64,000 nucleotides of DNA from Sphingomonas taxi. Its GTDB lineage: Bacteria > Pseudomonadota > Alphaproteobacteria > Sphingomonadales > Sphingomonadaceae. The position numbers and the translations under genes are program-made. Position 1 is the first letter of the stretch. Each line of letters starts with the position of its first letter. The notes below the pieces were generated by a model. It saw nothing but the letters and a program-made list of their open reading frames with translations. It did no database searches and was not told the DNA's origin. The stretch covers positions 930,001 through 994,000 of the forward strand of contig NZ_CP009571.1 of assembly GCF_000764535.1 (NCBI RefSeq), written 5' to 3'. Below, piece after piece: positions 1 to 10,302 of this stretch.

Positions 1-64
1 CGGCCGCCAGCGCGATCGAGGCGCCGGCGAGTGCCGCCAGCGAGGTCTTGGTGATCGTCTTCAT
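1..64 (-). CDS. skp: OmpH/Skp-family periplasmic chaperone, 5' end only
   Basis: Only the first 21 codons lie in the window; the rest runs off the left edge. They read as a signal peptide: MKTITK, then a hydrophobic Ala/Leu stretch. The ATG shares one base with the bamA stop (TAATG), so translation is probably coupled to bamA. In alphaproteobacteria the gene directly after bamA is usually the OmpH/Skp chaperone that carries unfolded outer-membrane proteins to the Bam complex. The product name is inferred from this position and the signal peptide, not from any visible mature sequence. Confidence 0.55.
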   Translation of the reverse strand, partial: MKTITKTSLAALAGASIALAA

Positions 65-2904
65 TAGAACTGAGTCCCCACGTTGAAGGTAATAAGCTTG
101 GGATCGTCACCCTTCTGCGTGACGAGCGCCTTGGCAAGGTCGATCCGCAACGGACCGAATGGCGAAGTCCAGTTGACGCCGACGCCGATGCTGACGCGCG
201 GCGTCGCACTGCTGGCGTAATAGGTTTCCTTGAACGGCGAAATCGGCGACTGATAGGCAATCGCGTTGGTCGAACTGCCCGAGCAGACGCCGCCGAGCGT
301 CGCCGAATAGCCGATCGCGCAGGTCGTGAAATCGGTGGCGCCGGTCGCGGCACCGGTCGGCACCTGATACAGCTGCCGCCCCGACGAATCGAGCAGCAGG
401 CGCTGGATCGGCAGCACGGTGACGTTGCCCGCCGCATCGGTGATCGTCGGGAAGTTTGCGGTCGGCAGCGGCCGGGTCAGGCCGAACAGGCTGCCCGCCT
501 GGACGTAGATCGACGGACGCAGGCCGAGTTCGCGCGCACCGGCGCCCAAGGGGATCTCCAGCTCGGCGCGGGCGAGATAGTAAGCACGACCGCCGAGCGC
601 GTCGTCGACGAGCTGGTCGCGGTCGGTGACGAGGATCTGCTTACCCGTCGTCGTATCGACCGTATATTGCTGGCGCTGGACGCGCGGACCGACGCCGCGG
701 ATGTCGAAGCCGCGGAACTGCGGTTCGCCGAGGTAGAAGCGATCGGTGATGCGGATGCGGTCGACGCCCTCGCCGCGGCTGCCTTCGAGCGACTTGATAT
801 AGCCCGCCTCGCCGACCAGCGAGCCGATGAAGCCCGAGCCGACGTTGACGAACTTCGAGCCTTCAAGCCGGGTGCGGATGTACTTCACGTCGCCGCCGAG
901 ACCGGCGAAATCCTGGCTGAAGCTGAGCCGCTGACCGGCGGTCGGGCGCAGGCGGCTGTTGAGGCTGTCGTAGATCAGCGAATAGCCGACCGACGAGGTC
1001 CAGCGGTTGCCGATCGCCTCGCAGAGATAGCGGCCGGCCTTGAGCGGGTCGCAGGCGCCGTCGGTGAAATAGGTCGACTGGTCGAGTCCGACCTCGTCGT
1101 AGGACAGGCCGTAACGGCCGGCGAGCGACCAATATTCGGTCAGCGGCACGCCCATGCGGACCTGGAAGCCGGTCGACACCTGCGAATAGGTCGTCTGGCG
1201 CTGCGTGCCGATATAGTTGAACGAATTATAGTCGCGGCGGAACACGTCGACGCCGACCGCGACGTTCTTGTCGAAAAGATAGGGCTCGGTGAAGCCCAGC
1301 TCGACCGACTTCGAATAGGTCGAGTAATTGACGCCGGCACGCAGCACCTGACCCTTGCCGCGGAAGTTGTTCTGCGTGATGTTGGCCTGGATGATGAAGC
1401 GTTCGAGGCTGGAATAGCCGACCGAGAGCTGGAGCTCACCGGTGCTCTTCTCTTCGAGCGTGGTGTCGAGGATGATGCGATCGGGGGTCGAGCCGGGGGT
1501 CTGCTTGATCTCCATCTTGTCCTGGAAGAAGCCCAGCGAGTTGATGCGATCCTGCGAGCGCTTGACCTGGAAGCTGTTGAACGCGTCGCCCTCGGCGAGA
1601 CGGATCTCGCGACGGACGACCTTGTCCTGCGTCTGCGTGTTGCCGTTGATGTCGATCCGCTCGACATAGGTGCGCTGCGCCTGCGCGATGTGGAAGTTCA
1701 GCCCCATCGTCAGCGTGTCGGCGTCGCGCGCATAATCGGGCTGCACGTCGGTGAAGGCGTAGCCGAACAGGCCGGCCGCCTCGCTCAACTGGTCGATCGA
1801 CGTCTCGACCAGCTTGGCGTTGTACCAGTCGCCCTTCTTGACCGGCAGCGACGCCGCCAGCTTCTTGTTGTCGAAGTCGCGGATCTCGCTGTCGACGGTG
1901 ACGTCGCCGAATTTGTAGCGCTTACCCTCTTCGACCACATAAGTGATGATGAAGTCGCGCTTGTCCGGGGTCAGCTCGGCGACCGCCGAGGTGACGCGGA
2001 AATCGGCATAGCCTTCGGTCAGATAGAATTGCCGCAGCTTCTGCTGGTCGTAATTCAGGCGATCCTGATCGTAGGAGGTGTTGGACGAGAGCAGGCGGAA
2101 CCAGCGCGATTCCTTGGTGACCATCTCGCCGCGCAGTTTGCCGTCGTTGAAGATCTCGTTGCCGATGATGTTGATCTGGCGGACCTTGGACTTCGGCCCC
2201 TCGGTGATCTCGAACACCACGTCGACGCGATTCTGGTCGAGGCTGACCATCTTCGGGCTGATCACCGCGGCGAAACGGCCCTGGCGGCGATACAGTTCGA
2301 TGATCCGCGACACGTCCTGGCGGACCGCGGTGCGGGTGAAGATCTGCCGCGGCGCGAGCTTGATCTCCTTGGTGATCTTGTCGCTCTTGAGCGCCTTGTT
2401 GCCCTCGAGGATCACGCGGTTGATGATCGGATTCTCGCGGATGCGCAGCACGATGTCGCCGGTCTCGACGCCCGAGATCGAGAAGTCGACGAACAGGTCC
2501 GACGCCTGCAGATCCTTCAACGCCTGATCGAGCGTCTCGGCGGTATAAGGGATGCCGACGCGCAGCTTGGTATAGGACAGCACCGTCTCGGGCTCGATGC
2601 GCTGCGAACCCTCGACGCGCAGCGTCTTGATCGTGCGTGCCACGGCCGGAGTCGCAGCCTGCGCCGTCGCCGGGGCGGCCGGGGCGGCGGGCGTGCGGGC
2701 GGCGCGGGCCGGCGTGCGCCCGGTGGCGGGTGCGCGGGTGGGGGCCGGAGCCGGCGTCGGTGTCGCGGCGGGCGAGTCGGCGGCCGGCGCGGCGGGCTGC
2801 TGCGCCGCCGGTTCAGGCGCGGTCTGCGCCATCGCCGGCATGCCCGACAGCATCGTGCCGGCCAGCAACGCGGCGCTCACCGGCGCGAACTTGGTACTCT
2901 TCAT
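64..2904 (-). CDS. bamA: Outer membrane protein assembly factor BamA
   Basis: Central beta-barrel of the Bam complex, which folds and inserts outer-membrane proteins. About 946 residues, longer than the roughly 800 of E. coli. Order: signal peptide (about 1-27), a Pro/Ala-rich stretch (about 28-90), five POTRA domains (about 90-440), then a 16-strand Omp85 barrel ending in Phe. The conserved loop-6 motif is present as FRGFDIRGVGPR. A GTG three codons upstream (2913) is also open, but the ATG at 2904 gives the better signal peptide. The gene sits between rseP and the presumed skp gene, the usual envelope-biogenesis order. Confidence 0.97.
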   Translation of the reverse strand: MKSTKFAPVSAALLAGTMLSGMPAMAQTAPEPAAQQPAAPAADSPAATPTPAPAPTRAPATGRTPARAARTPAAPAAPATAQAATPAVARTIKTLRVEGSQRIEPETVLSYTKLRVGIPYTAETLDQALKDLQASDLFVDFSISGVETGDIVLRIRENPIINRVILEGNKALKSDKITKEIKLAPRQIFTRTAVRQDVSRIIELYRRQGRFAAVISPKMVSLDQNRVDVVFEITEGPKSKVRQINIIGNEIFNDGKLRGEMVTKESRWFRLLSSNTSYDQDRLNYDQQKLRQFYLTEGYADFRVTSAVAELTPDKRDFIITYVVEEGKRYKFGDVTVDSEIRDFDNKKLAASLPVKKGDWYNAKLVETSIDQLSEAAGLFGYAFTDVQPDYARDADTLTMGLNFHIAQAQRTYVERIDINGNTQTQDKVVRREIRLAEGDAFNSFQVKRSQDRINSLGFFQDKMEIKQTPGSTPDRIILDTTLEEKSTGELQLSVGYSSLERFIIQANITQNNFRGKGQVLRAGVNYSTYSKSVELGFTEPYLFDKNVAVGVDVFRRDYNSFNYIGTQRQTTYSQVSTGFQVRMGVPLTEYWSLAGRYGLSYDEVGLDQSTYFTDGACDPLKAGRYLCEAIGNRWTSSVGYSLIYDSLNSRLRPTAGQRLSFSQDFAGLGGDVKYIRTRLEGSKFVNVGSGFIGSLVGEAGYIKSLEGSRGEGVDRIRITDRFYLGEPQFRGFDIRGVGPRVQRQQYTVDTTTGKQILVTDRDQLVDDALGGRAYYLARAELEIPLGAGARELGLRPSIYVQAGSLFGLTRPLPTANFPTITDAAGNVTVLPIQRLLLDSSGRQLYQVPTGAATGATDFTTCAIGYSATLGGVCSGSSTNAIAYQSPISPFKETYYASSATPRVSIGVGVNWTSPFGPLRIDLAKALVTQKGDDPKLITFNVGTQF

Positions 2905-2984
2905 CGCTGTCACTCAACCCACCCCAAATACGTCAGGATACCAATATCCGCCGGGACGCAGGCGCCTGCCCTGCCCCAAGCCGG

Positions 2985-4118
2985 TCAGCCGATCAAGCCG
3001 GCCAGCCGCTGCCACAGACCGACTGCACTCAAATCGTTGAAGGTCACGATCAGCATCAGCGCCAATACCGCGGCGAGTCCACCACGGAATGCCCATTCCT
3101 GCACCCTGGGTTCGAGGGGCCGGCGGCGGATCGCCTCGATCGCATAGAAGAAGAGGTGTCCGCCATCGAGCATCGGTACTGGCAGCAGATTGATGAACCC
3201 CAGATTGATCGACAGCATCGCCACCAGCCAGACGAACGCCGACACGCCGAGTGCCATCTGTTCGCCCGAGATCTTGGCGATGCGGATCGGTCCGCCGAGT
3301 TCGTCGATCGAGCGGCGGCCGCTGATGATCTGGCCGAGCGTCTCGAGCGTGCCCGAGATGATGTCGACGGTCATCCGCACGCCCGCCGCCGGCGCCTCGG
3401 CGAGGCCGACCGGCGCGAGCACGGGATCGCCGCTGCCGATGCCGATCCGCCCGATGCGATATTCGTTGCCGAAGCGGTCACGCTGGTGGACGACGCCGAT
3501 CGCCAGCGGGCGGTCGAACGTCGTGCCGCCGCGCACGACGCGCAACGTCACCTGCTCGCCCGGCCGGATCAGCGCATAGCGCGCGACGTCGGTGAAGGTC
3601 TGAATGGCGCGGCCGTCGATCGACAGGATGCGATCCCCCGGTTGCAGGCCCGCCTTCGCGCCGGGCGCGCCGGCGATCACCGTGCCGACCACCGCCGGAG
3701 TCCGGTCGACGCCGTAATGATGCGCGAAACCGGCGAGGATCAGCACCGCGAGGATCAGGTTGATCGCCGGCCCGGCGGCGACGATGATCGCCCGCTGCCA
3801 CAGGGGCTTGGCCTGGAAGGTCAGCGCGCGTTCGGCGGCGGGGAGCGCCAGCCACGCGGCATCGGGCTGGCTCGCCGGGTTCATGTCGCCGGCGAAGCGG
3901 ACATAGCCGCCGAGCGGCAGCCAGCCGAACTTCCAGCGGGTGCCGCGCGAATCGGTGATCCCCGCGATCTCGCGCCCGAAGCCGATCGAAAAGGCCTCCG
4001 CCTTCACGCCGAACAGCCGGCCGGCGAGATAATGGCCCATCTCGTGGATGAAGACGAGCGGGCCGATCGCGCAGAGGAACGCGAGTACGGCCATCAGAAC
4101 GCCGGGAGACTGGATCAA
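2985..4118 (-). CDS. rseP: RIP metalloprotease RseP (site-2 protease family)
   Basis: Inner-membrane zinc protease that cuts transmembrane segments, classically anti-sigma factors and leftover signal peptides. The zinc motif HEMGH lies in the first membrane helix near residue 27, a PDZ domain occupies the middle (PGDRILSIDGRAI), and the second active-site motif, PVPMLDGG, lies near the C-terminus before the last helix. About 377 residues, normal for the short alphaproteobacterial form. No ATG fits the N-terminus well. The TTG at 4118 has an AAGGA Shine-Dalgarno at 4128-4132 with 9 bases between, so I chose it over the TTG at 4127, which touches the SD, and the ATG at 4094. It lies 13 bases after dxr. 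Confidence 0.93.
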   Translation of the reverse strand: MIQSPGVLMAVLAFLCAIGPLVFIHEMGHYLAGRLFGVKAEAFSIGFGREIAGITDSRGTRWKFGWLPLGGYVRFAGDMNPASQPDAAWLALPAAERALTFQAKPLWQRAIIVAAGPAINLILAVLILAGFAHHYGVDRTPAVVGTVIAGAPGAKAGLQPGDRILSIDGRAIQTFTDVARYALIRPGEQVTLRVVRGGTTFDRPLAIGVVHQRDRFGNEYRIGRIGIGSGDPVLAPVGLAEAPAAGVRMTVDIISGTLETLGQIISGRRSIDELGGPIRIAKISGEQMALGVSAFVWLVAMLSINLGFINLLPVPMLDGGHLFFYAIEAIRRRPLEPRVQEWAFRGGLAAVLALMLIVTFNDLSAVGLWQRLAGLIG

Positions 4119-4131
4119 GCTAGGCAATCCT

Positions 4132-5307
4132 TCACGCGCGAACCCTTACACGCCCCTTAGCATGGTCCCGAATACGCTCGTCCGCCATTCGTCGCGCTTC
4201 GCCGTCGATGGCGAGGACCGCCTCCAGCGTTTCCGGAGCCGGCGGATCGTAATGATCCAGCGTATCAGCGACGATTGCGGCAATTTCGAGGAAGCCGATA
4301 CGCCGGTCGAGAAACGCGGCGACGGCGATCTCGTTGGCGGCGTTGAGGATGGCGGGACGCGCGCCGCCCGCCTCCAGCGCGTCGCGCGCCAGCTTGATCG
4401 CCGGGAAGCGGACGGGATCGCACGCCTCGAAGTCGAGCCGGCCGATCGCGACGAGGTCGAGCGGCGCCATCGGCGTCGCCATCCGCTCGGGCCAGGCGAG
4501 CGTATGCGCGATCGGCACGCGCATGTCGGAGGGGCCGAGCTGCGCGAGCATCGAGCCGTCGACGTAATCGACCATCGAGTGGATCACCGACTGGCGATGC
4601 ATCACCACCTCGATCCGCTCGTGCGGCACCGGGAAGAGGCGCGCCGCCTCGATCAGTTCGAGGCCCTTGTTCATCATCGTCGCGCTGTCGATGCTGATCT
4701 TGGCGCCCATCGACCAATTGGGATGCGCGACCGCCTGTTCGACGGTGACGTCCGCCATCTGCTCGCGCGACCAGTCGCGGAACGGGCCGCCGCTGGCGGT
4801 GAGGATGATGCGTCGCACCCCCTCGGGCCGGGCGAAGTCGAAACATTGGTAGATGGCGTTGTGTTCGCTGTCCGCGGGCAGCAGCGTCGCCCCCGAGCGC
4901 GCCGCGGCGGCGAGGATCACCTCGCCCGCCGACACCAAAGGCTCCTTGTTGGCGAGCACCACCGTGCCGCCGTGGCGGATCGCCGCCATGACGGGTTCGA
5001 GCCCGGCACAGCCGACGATCGCGCCCATCGTCCAGTCGGCGCCCGCCGCGGCGTCGCAGATTGCCTGCCGCCCCGCGGCGACCTGCGTGACCGTGCCGGC
5101 GAGCGCGTCGCGCAAAGCAGGCAGGCAGGATTCGTCGGCGACCACCGCGAGCTCCGCCCCAGTGCGGCGCGCAGCGGCGGCGAGCTTGCCGACGTCGCCG
5201 TTCGCGGTGAGCGCGCGGACCCTGAAACGGTCGGGTTCGCGCTCGACGAGATCGAGCGTGGAGGTGCCGACCGAGCCGGTCGCACCGAGGATGGAGACGG
5301 TTTTCAT
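4132..5307 (-). CDS. dxr: 1-deoxy-D-xylulose 5-phosphate reductoisomerase
   Basis: Second step of the methylerythritol phosphate pathway: NADPH-dependent conversion of DXP to MEP, the source of isoprenoids including undecaprenyl carrier. The N-terminal Rossmann motif GATGSVGTSTLDL binds NADPH, NKEPLVSAGE and the SEHNAIYQCF region form the metal and substrate site, and the SMGAKISIDSATMMNKGLE block is intact. 391 residues, the usual length. It sits 1 base after cdsA and 13 bases before rseP in the same operon, which places isoprenoid precursor supply next to uppS, its consumer. Confidence 0.97.
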   Translation of the reverse strand: MKTVSILGATGSVGTSTLDLVEREPDRFRVRALTANGDVGKLAAAARRTGAELAVVADESCLPALRDALAGTVTQVAAGRQAICDAAAGADWTMGAIVGCAGLEPVMAAIRHGGTVVLANKEPLVSAGEVILAAAARSGATLLPADSEHNAIYQCFDFARPEGVRRIILTASGGPFRDWSREQMADVTVEQAVAHPNWSMGAKISIDSATMMNKGLELIEAARLFPVPHERIEVVMHRQSVIHSMVDYVDGSMLAQLGPSDMRVPIAHTLAWPERMATPMAPLDLVAIGRLDFEACDPVRFPAIKLARDALEAGGARPAILNAANEIAVAAFLDRRIGFLEIAAIVADTLDHYDPPAPETLEAVLAIDGEARRMADERIRDHAKGRVRVRA

Positions 5308-5308
5308 A

Positions 5309-6100
5309 TCAGAAGGCGAGCGGCACGACGACGAGCAGCGCCGCGACCGGCATCACCGGGACGACGCCGTCGAGACGGTCGAGGAAGCCGCCATGGCCGG
5401 GGATGACGCTGCCCGAATCCTTGACGCCGGCGCGGCGCTTGAGGTGGCTTTCGTAGAGGTCGCCGGCCTGCGCGAGGATCGCGAGCAGCGGCGTCGCGAT
5501 CACGAAGCGCAACGGGAGAAGGTAGACCTGGCCCATCACCGCGGCGACGACCGTCGCGAGCACGATGCCGCCGATCAGGCCGGCCCAGGTCTTGTTAGGA
5601 CTGACCCGCGGCGCGAGCTTGGGGCCGCCGATGCTGCGCCCGGCGAAATAGGCACCGATGTCGGTCGCCCAGACGAGGCTCAGCGCCCATAAAGCGTTGC
5701 GCAGGCCGTCGGGCTCGTGGCGGATCAGCAGCAACGCGTAGATCGGCAGGCCGCAATAGAGCACGCCGGCGCCCAGTTGCGGGCGGCGGCTGATGATCGT
5801 CAGGAAGAAGAAGGCGCCGACCAGCAGCCCGAGCGCGAAGAAATCAGGGCCGGCGGCAAGCGGACACATGATCGCAAGCGGCACCGACAGGACATATTGG
5901 CCGAGCCGCTTGGTCTTCGAATCGGCGCCGTGAAGGTCGCTCCACTCCGCCATCATGAAGACGCCGAGCGTGACGGCAAGCAGCCAGAAGACGAAGCCGC
6001 CGAGTGCCAGCGCGACCAGCGCGAACGCGATCAGGGCCAGACCGGTAAGCGTACGGGTCGCAAGCTCCGAGGGGCGCTTGCCGGCGGGCGCGTCGCTCAC
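5309..6100 (-). CDS. cdsA: Phosphatidate cytidylyltransferase
   Basis: Makes CDP-diacylglycerol from phosphatidic acid and CTP, the precursor used by pssA later in this window. Polytopic inner-membrane protein of about 263 residues. The CdsA signature is near the C-terminus (KRRAGVKDSGSVIPGHGGFLDRLD), with SPNKTWAGLIGG before it. The reading frame is open far upstream, but translation most likely starts at the GTG at 6100, whose GTGA overlaps the uppS stop by 4 bases. The upstream extension is Arg-rich out-of-frame uppS sequence and unlike any CdsA. Confidence 0.94.
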   Translation of the reverse strand: MSDAPAGKRPSELATRTLTGLALIAFALVALALGGFVFWLLAVTLGVFMMAEWSDLHGADSKTKRLGQYVLSVPLAIMCPLAAGPDFFALGLLVGAFFFLTIISRRPQLGAGVLYCGLPIYALLLIRHEPDGLRNALWALSLVWATDIGAYFAGRSIGGPKLAPRVSPNKTWAGLIGGIVLATVVAAVMGQVYLLPLRFVIATPLLAILAQAGDLYESHLKRRAGVKDSGSVIPGHGGFLDRLDGVVPVMPVAALLVVVPLAF

Positions 6101-6846
6101 AGGCCGCCGTAGCGCCGCTGGCGCTGCCCGAAGGCGGCGATGGCGTCGCCGAGCGTGTCGGCGGTGAAATCGGGCCAGAGCGTGTCGACGAACAGCAGCT
6201 CGGCATAGGCCGCCTGCCACAGCAGGAAATTGGACAGGCGCTGCTCGCCCGACGAACGGATGACGAGGTCGAGCGGCGGCAGGTCGGCGGTGTCTAGCTC
6301 CGCCTCGATATGCCCGGCGGTGATCGCGGCCGGGTCGATCTCGCCCGCGGCGGCGCGTGCGGCGAGCCGGCGGGTGGCGGCGACCAGTTCGGCCTGCGAG
6401 CCGTAGTTGAGCGCGATCACCAGGATCGGACCGGTGTTGGCCGCGGTCTTGGCCATCGCATCGTCGACCAGCGCGACCAGATCGGGTGCGAAGCGGCGAT
6501 AGTCGCCGATGATGCGCAGCCGCACGTTCTCGGCGACCAGCTCGGCCAGGTCGCTGCGGATGAACAGTCGCAGCAGCCCCATCAGCGCGCCGACCTCATC
6601 CTCGGGGCGGCGCCAGTTCTCGCTGGAGAAAGCGTAGAGCGTCAGCGCCTCGACGCCCATCGCGCGCGCGGCGCGCGTGACGCGGCGCACCGCCTCGACC
6701 CCGGCCTTGTGACCGGCGACGCGCGGCAGGTGCCGCGCCTTCGCCCAGCGGCCGTTGCCGTCCATGATGATCGCGACGTGACGCGGCACCGGCCCCGTGT
6801 CCGGGACCGCCGCCAGCGACGCAACCGAGGCCGCGATTGGACTCAC
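6097..6846 (-). CDS. uppS: Isoprenyl transferase (undecaprenyl diphosphate synthase)
   Basis: Cytosolic cis-prenyltransferase that extends farnesyl diphosphate to undecaprenyl diphosphate, the lipid carrier for peptidoglycan and polysaccharides. The catalytic motif [11 protein letters not shown] has its Asp near residue 29. The later block [14 protein letters not shown] and the C-terminal FVDTLWPDF are present. 249 residues. The GTG start at 6846 overlaps the frr stop by 4 bases (GTGA), and the 3' end overlaps cdsA by 4 bases, indicating tight translational coupling. Confidence 0.96.
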   Translation of the reverse strand: MSPIAASVASLAAVPDTGPVPRHVAIIMDGNGRWAKARHLPRVAGHKAGVEAVRRVTRAARAMGVEALTLYAFSSENWRRPEDEVGALMGLLRLFIRSDLAELVAENVRLRIIGDYRRFAPDLVALVDDAMAKTAANTGPILVIALNYGSQAELVAATRRLAARAAAGEIDPAAITAGHIEAELDTADLPPLDLVIRSSGEQRLSNFLLWQAAYAELLFVDTLWPDFTADTLGDAIAAFGQRQRRYGGL

Positions 6847-7400
6847 TTTCCGAGGATTTCCTTTTCCTTCGCCGCCGCCGCCGCGTCGAGCTCGGCGACC
6901 GTCGCGTCGGTGAGCTTCTGCACCTCGGTCTCGTGGCGCTTGCGCTCGTCCTCGCTGATGACGCCCTTCTTCTCGTCGGTCTTCAGCGCGTCCATGCCGT
7001 CGCGCCGCACGTTACGGACCGCGATGCGCGCACCCTCGGCATATTTGCCGGCGAGCTTGGCGAGTTCCTTGCGGCGATCCTCGGTGAGATCGGGGATCGG
7101 CAGGCGCAGCGTCTGGCCGTCGTTGATCGGATTGAGGCCGAGGCCGGCGGAGCGGATCGCCTTCTCGACCGGGCCGACGTTCGACTTGTCCCAGACCTGC
7201 ACCGACAGCATGCGCGGCTCGGGTACCGAGACGGTGGCGACCTGCACCAGCGGCATGTGGCTGCCATAGACCTCGACCGTCACCGGATCGAGCAGGGCGG
7301 TGGAGGCGCGGCCGGTGCGCAGGCCGTTGAGGTCGTGCTTGAGCGCCTCGACGGCGCCGGCCATCCGGCGCTCGAGATCGGCCTTGTCATAGGCTGCCAT
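6843..7400 (-). CDS. frr: Ribosome recycling factor
   Basis: Splits post-termination ribosomes together with EF-G. 185 residues, exact family length, with the typical start ([12 protein letters not shown] followed by [14 protein letters not shown]) and the [14 protein letters not shown] motif. The ATG at 7400 has AGGAGT as Shine-Dalgarno, 3 bases after the pyrH stop. The order pyrH-frr-uppS-cdsA is the classic conserved bacterial cluster. Confidence 0.97.
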   Translation of the reverse strand: MAAYDKADLERRMAGAVEALKHDLNGLRTGRASTALLDPVTVEVYGSHMPLVQVATVSVPEPRMLSVQVWDKSNVGPVEKAIRSAGLGLNPINDGQTLRLPIPDLTEDRRKELAKLAGKYAEGARIAVRNVRRDGMDALKTDEKKGVISEDERKRHETEVQKLTDATVAELDAAAAAKEKEILGK

Positions 7401-7403
7401 GGT

Positions 7404-8135
7404 CTACTCCTGTTCGTTCTGGACGACCGTCGAGATGCCATCACCGTTGAGAACCGCGGCGAAATTGCCGTGTTCGCGAATGTTGAAGACGACGATCGGA
7501 ATGTTATTGTCGCGGCACAGCGCGATCGCGCTGGCGTCCATGACCTTGAGGTCGTCGGACAGCACCTTCGAATAGCTGACCGTGGCGTAGCGGGTCGCGG
7601 TCGGCACCTTCTTGGGATCGGCATCATAGACGCCGTCGACCGAGGTGCCCTTGAACAAGGCATCGCACTTCATCTCGGCGGCGCGCAGCGCGGCACCGGA
7701 ATCGGTGGTGAAGAACGGGCTGCCGACGCCCGCGGCGAAGATCACCACGCGCCCCTTTTCCAGGTGGCGTTCGGCGCGGCGACGGATGAACGGCTCGCAC
7801 ACCGACGCCATCGGGATTGCCGACTGGACGCGCGTTTCGACGCCGATCTGCTCGAGCGCATTCTGCACCGCGAGCGCATTCATCACCGTGGCGAGCATGC
7901 CCATGTAATCGCCGGTCGCGCGTTCCATGCCGCGCGCCGCGCCGGAGATGCCGCGGAAGATGTTGCCACCGCCGACGACGATGCAGAGCTCATAGCCCTG
8001 CGCCTTGACGTCGGCGATCTCCTCGGCGACGCGCGCGGTCACGGCGGGATCGATGGACAGGCCACCGCCCTCGCCCATCAGCACTTCGCCGGACAGTTTC
8101 AACAAGATGCGTTTGAAGCGCGGCGCGAACGTCAT
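7404..8135 (-). CDS. pyrH: UMP kinase
   Basis: Phosphorylates UMP to UDP with ATP as a hexamer under GTP/UTP control, at the entry to UTP and CTP synthesis. 243 residues of the amino-acid-kinase fold. The N-terminal [13 protein letters not shown] phosphate loop, [10 protein letters not shown], and the [13 protein letters not shown] block are intact. It is separated from tsf by about 200 bases that include the tsf terminator, so it probably starts its own transcript leading into frr-uppS-cdsA-dxr-rseP-bamA. Confidence 0.97.
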   Translation of the reverse strand: MTFAPRFKRILLKLSGEVLMGEGGGLSIDPAVTARVAEEIADVKAQGYELCIVVGGGNIFRGISGAARGMERATGDYMGMLATVMNALAVQNALEQIGVETRVQSAIPMASVCEPFIRRRAERHLEKGRVVIFAAGVGSPFFTTDSGAALRAAEMKCDALFKGTSVDGVYDADPKKVPTATRYATVSYSKVLSDDLKVMDASAIALCRDNNIPIVVFNIREHGNFAAVLNGDGISTVVQNEQE

Positions 8136-8273
8136 AAGTTCCTATCGCTGGTGGGAGAAAGCGGGTCGGACCTTAGGCCGACGCGCGCGCCGGGGCAACC
8201 TTCGCCTGATCGGATCCGGGGTTATGTGCGCCGGTGCAGGATGCCGATCCGCCCGACGGCCACGGCAACGACA

Positions 8274-8304
8274 AAGGGCGCCGCGCGGGATGCGCGACGC
8301 CCTT
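8274..8304 (-). terminator. Intrinsic terminator after tsf
   Basis: A 13-base stem with one mismatch (arms 8274-8286 and 8292-8304, 5-base loop) is followed in the minus direction by TTTGTCG. It lies 39 bases after the tsf stop and before the pyrH start, so it ends the rpsB-tsf transcript. Confidence 0.75.
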
Positions 8305-8342
8305 CGCTGGATGCCGTGGCGCGCCGCAGCGCGCCGGCCGGA

Positions 8343-9278
8343 TCAGGCCTTCTGCGCGACGCCCGAGGCGGCGGCGACTTCGGCGGCGAAGTCGGACGTT
8401 TCCTTCTCGATGCCCTCGCCGAGCTGGAAGCGGACATAGTCCTTCAGCACGATCGACGCGCCGGCGTCCTTGGCCGCCTTGGCGACGACGTCGCTGATCT
8501 TGGTCTTGCCGTCCATGACGAACAGCTGGCTGACCAGCGCATGCTCCTTGCGGAACTTGGCGATGCCGCCCTCGACCATCTTGGCGATGATATCGGCGGG
8601 CTTGCCCGATTCGGCCGCCTTCTCGGTCGCGATCGCGCGCTCGCGCTCGATCTCGGCCTCGTCGAGGTCTTCCTCGTTGAGCGCCTTCGGGAACGCCGCG
8701 GCGATGTGCATCGCGATCTGCTTGCCGAGACCCTGCAGCACCTCGTCCGAGGCGTCCGATTCGAGCGCGACGAGCACGCCGATCTTGCCGAGACCCGGCG
8801 ACGCCTGGTTGTGGACGTAGGACACGACCGCACCCTGCGACACTTCGAGGCGACGCGCGCGGCGCAGCGACTGGTTCTCGCCGATCGTGGCGATGTTGTT
8901 GGTCAGCACCTCGGCGACGGTGGTGCCCGACGGCATCGCCTCGGCCTTCAGCGCCTCGATGTCGCCGCCGGTGGCGAGCGCGATCTGGGTCACTTCACGG
9001 ACGAACTGCTGGAACTGGTCGTTCTTGGCGACAAAGTCGGTTTCCGAATTGACCTCGACCGCGGCGCCCTTGGTGCCGGCGGTGGCGACGCCGACGAGAC
9101 CCTCGGCAGCGGTGCGGCTCGACTTCTTCTGCGCGGCGGCGAGGCCCTTGGTGCGCAGCCAGTCCAGCGCGGCGTCCATGTCGCCCGAGGTCTCGTTAAG
9201 CGCCTTCTTGCAATCCATCATGCCCGCGCCGCTCTTCTCGCGCAGGTCCTTGACCATCGCTGCGGTGATATCAGCCAT
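8343..9278 (-). CDS. tsf: Translation elongation factor Ts
   Basis: Guanine nucleotide exchange factor for EF-Tu. 311 residues. The N-terminal UBA-like domain carries the [18 protein letters not shown] signature, and the core contains [11 protein letters not shown]. The start has AAGGAT about 8 bases upstream. It follows rpsB by 85 bases, the nearly universal rpsB-tsf pairing, and a strong hairpin terminator follows it. Confidence 0.98.
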   Translation of the reverse strand: MADITAAMVKDLREKSGAGMMDCKKALNETSGDMDAALDWLRTKGLAAAQKKSSRTAAEGLVGVATAGTKGAAVEVNSETDFVAKNDQFQQFVREVTQIALATGGDIEALKAEAMPSGTTVAEVLTNNIATIGENQSLRRARRLEVSQGAVVSYVHNQASPGLGKIGVLVALESDASDEVLQGLGKQIAMHIAAAFPKALNEEDLDEAEIERERAIATEKAAESGKPADIIAKMVEGGIAKFRKEHALVSQLFVMDGKTKISDVVAKAAKDAGASIVLKDYVRFQLGEGIEKETSDFAAEVAAASGVAQKA

Positions 9279-9363
9279 GTTGCATAATCCTTGTTCTGAA
9301 TGTGTTTACGGGCGAGGCAGGGCGCCGCCCTACCCCGCCCGCATGACGGTTCGACGACGGCGG

Positions 9364-10197
9364 TTACGCGTCGATCTGACGCTCGGCCTCGGCGCCCGCA
9401 CCCTCGACCGTGCCGGCAGCCTGTTGCTCGGGCTCGGGGGTCGGGACGGTCAGCGCTTCCTCGACCGGGGCGACATCCTGCGCACCGAGATCGACGCCGC
9501 GGCGCGACTGCTGCTCCTGGTTGCCACGCGTCGCCGCGATGGCGATCGCTTCGCAATACAGGCGGATGGCGCGGCTGGCGTCGTCGTTCGCCGGCACCGG
9601 GAAGGCGATGCCGTCGGGCGAGACGTTCGAATCGAGGATCGCGACGACCGGGATGCCGAGCGTGTTGGCTTCCTTGATCGCCAGCTCTTCCTTGTTCGCG
9701 TCGATCACGAACATGACGTCGGGCACGCCGCCCATGTCGCGGATGCCGCCGAGCGACATTTCGAGCTTGTCCTTCTCACGGGTAAGCTGGAGCACTTCCT
9801 TCTTGGTGAGGCCGTGCGTATCGCCCGAAAGCTGCTCTTCGAGCGTCTTCAAGCGCTTGATCGAGTTGCTGATCGTCTTCCAGTTGGTGAGCATGCCGCC
9901 CAGCCAGCGGTGGTTGACGAAATGCTGGCCCGAACGACGCGCCGCATCGGCGACGGCGTCCTGCGCCTGGCGCTTGGTGCCGACGAACAGCACCTTGCCG
10001 CCGCTGGCGACCGACGACGAGACGAACTCGAGCGCGCGGGCGAAGAGGGGAACGGTCTGCGACAGGTCGAGGATGTGGACGCCGTTACGGTCGCCGAAGA
10101 TGTAGGGCTTCATCTTCGGGTTCCAGCGGTGGGTCTGGTGGCCGAAGTGCGCGCCGGTCTCGATGAGCTGCTGCATGGTGACGACGGGAGCCGCCAT
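9364..10197 (-). CDS. rpsB: 30S ribosomal protein S2
   Basis: Ribosomal small-subunit protein. 277 residues, with the [21 protein letters not shown] start region and the [16 protein letters not shown] motif. Compared with the 241-residue E. coli protein it has a tail of some 40-50 residues rich in Glu, Gln, Ala and Pro, common in alphaproteobacterial S2. It leads the rpsB-tsf operon, with a promoter candidate about 110 bases upstream. Confidence 0.98.
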   Translation of the reverse strand: MAAPVVTMQQLIETGAHFGHQTHRWNPKMKPYIFGDRNGVHILDLSQTVPLFARALEFVSSSVASGGKVLFVGTKRQAQDAVADAARRSGQHFVNHRWLGGMLTNWKTISNSIKRLKTLEEQLSGDTHGLTKKEVLQLTREKDKLEMSLGGIRDMGGVPDVMFVIDANKEELAIKEANTLGIPVVAILDSNVSPDGIAFPVPANDDASRAIRLYCEAIAIAATRGNQEQQSRRGVDLGAQDVAPVEEALTVPTPEPEQQAAGTVEGAGAEAERQIDA

Positions 10198-10302
10198 AGG
10201 ATGAGTCCTTTCCGGTTAATGCCTCTGGGAAGCGGATGACGCGGGCCTTGCGGCCGCACGCACCGGGCTATGATGCTTCCCATGCGGGGTTAGAGGGCTG
10301 CG

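Noticed and set aside
667..3147. An 826-codon plus-strand frame opposite bamA
   Set aside because: It is rich in Asp, Arg and Val in a pattern typical of antisense frames in high-GC genes, has no motif, and bamA on the other strand is certain.
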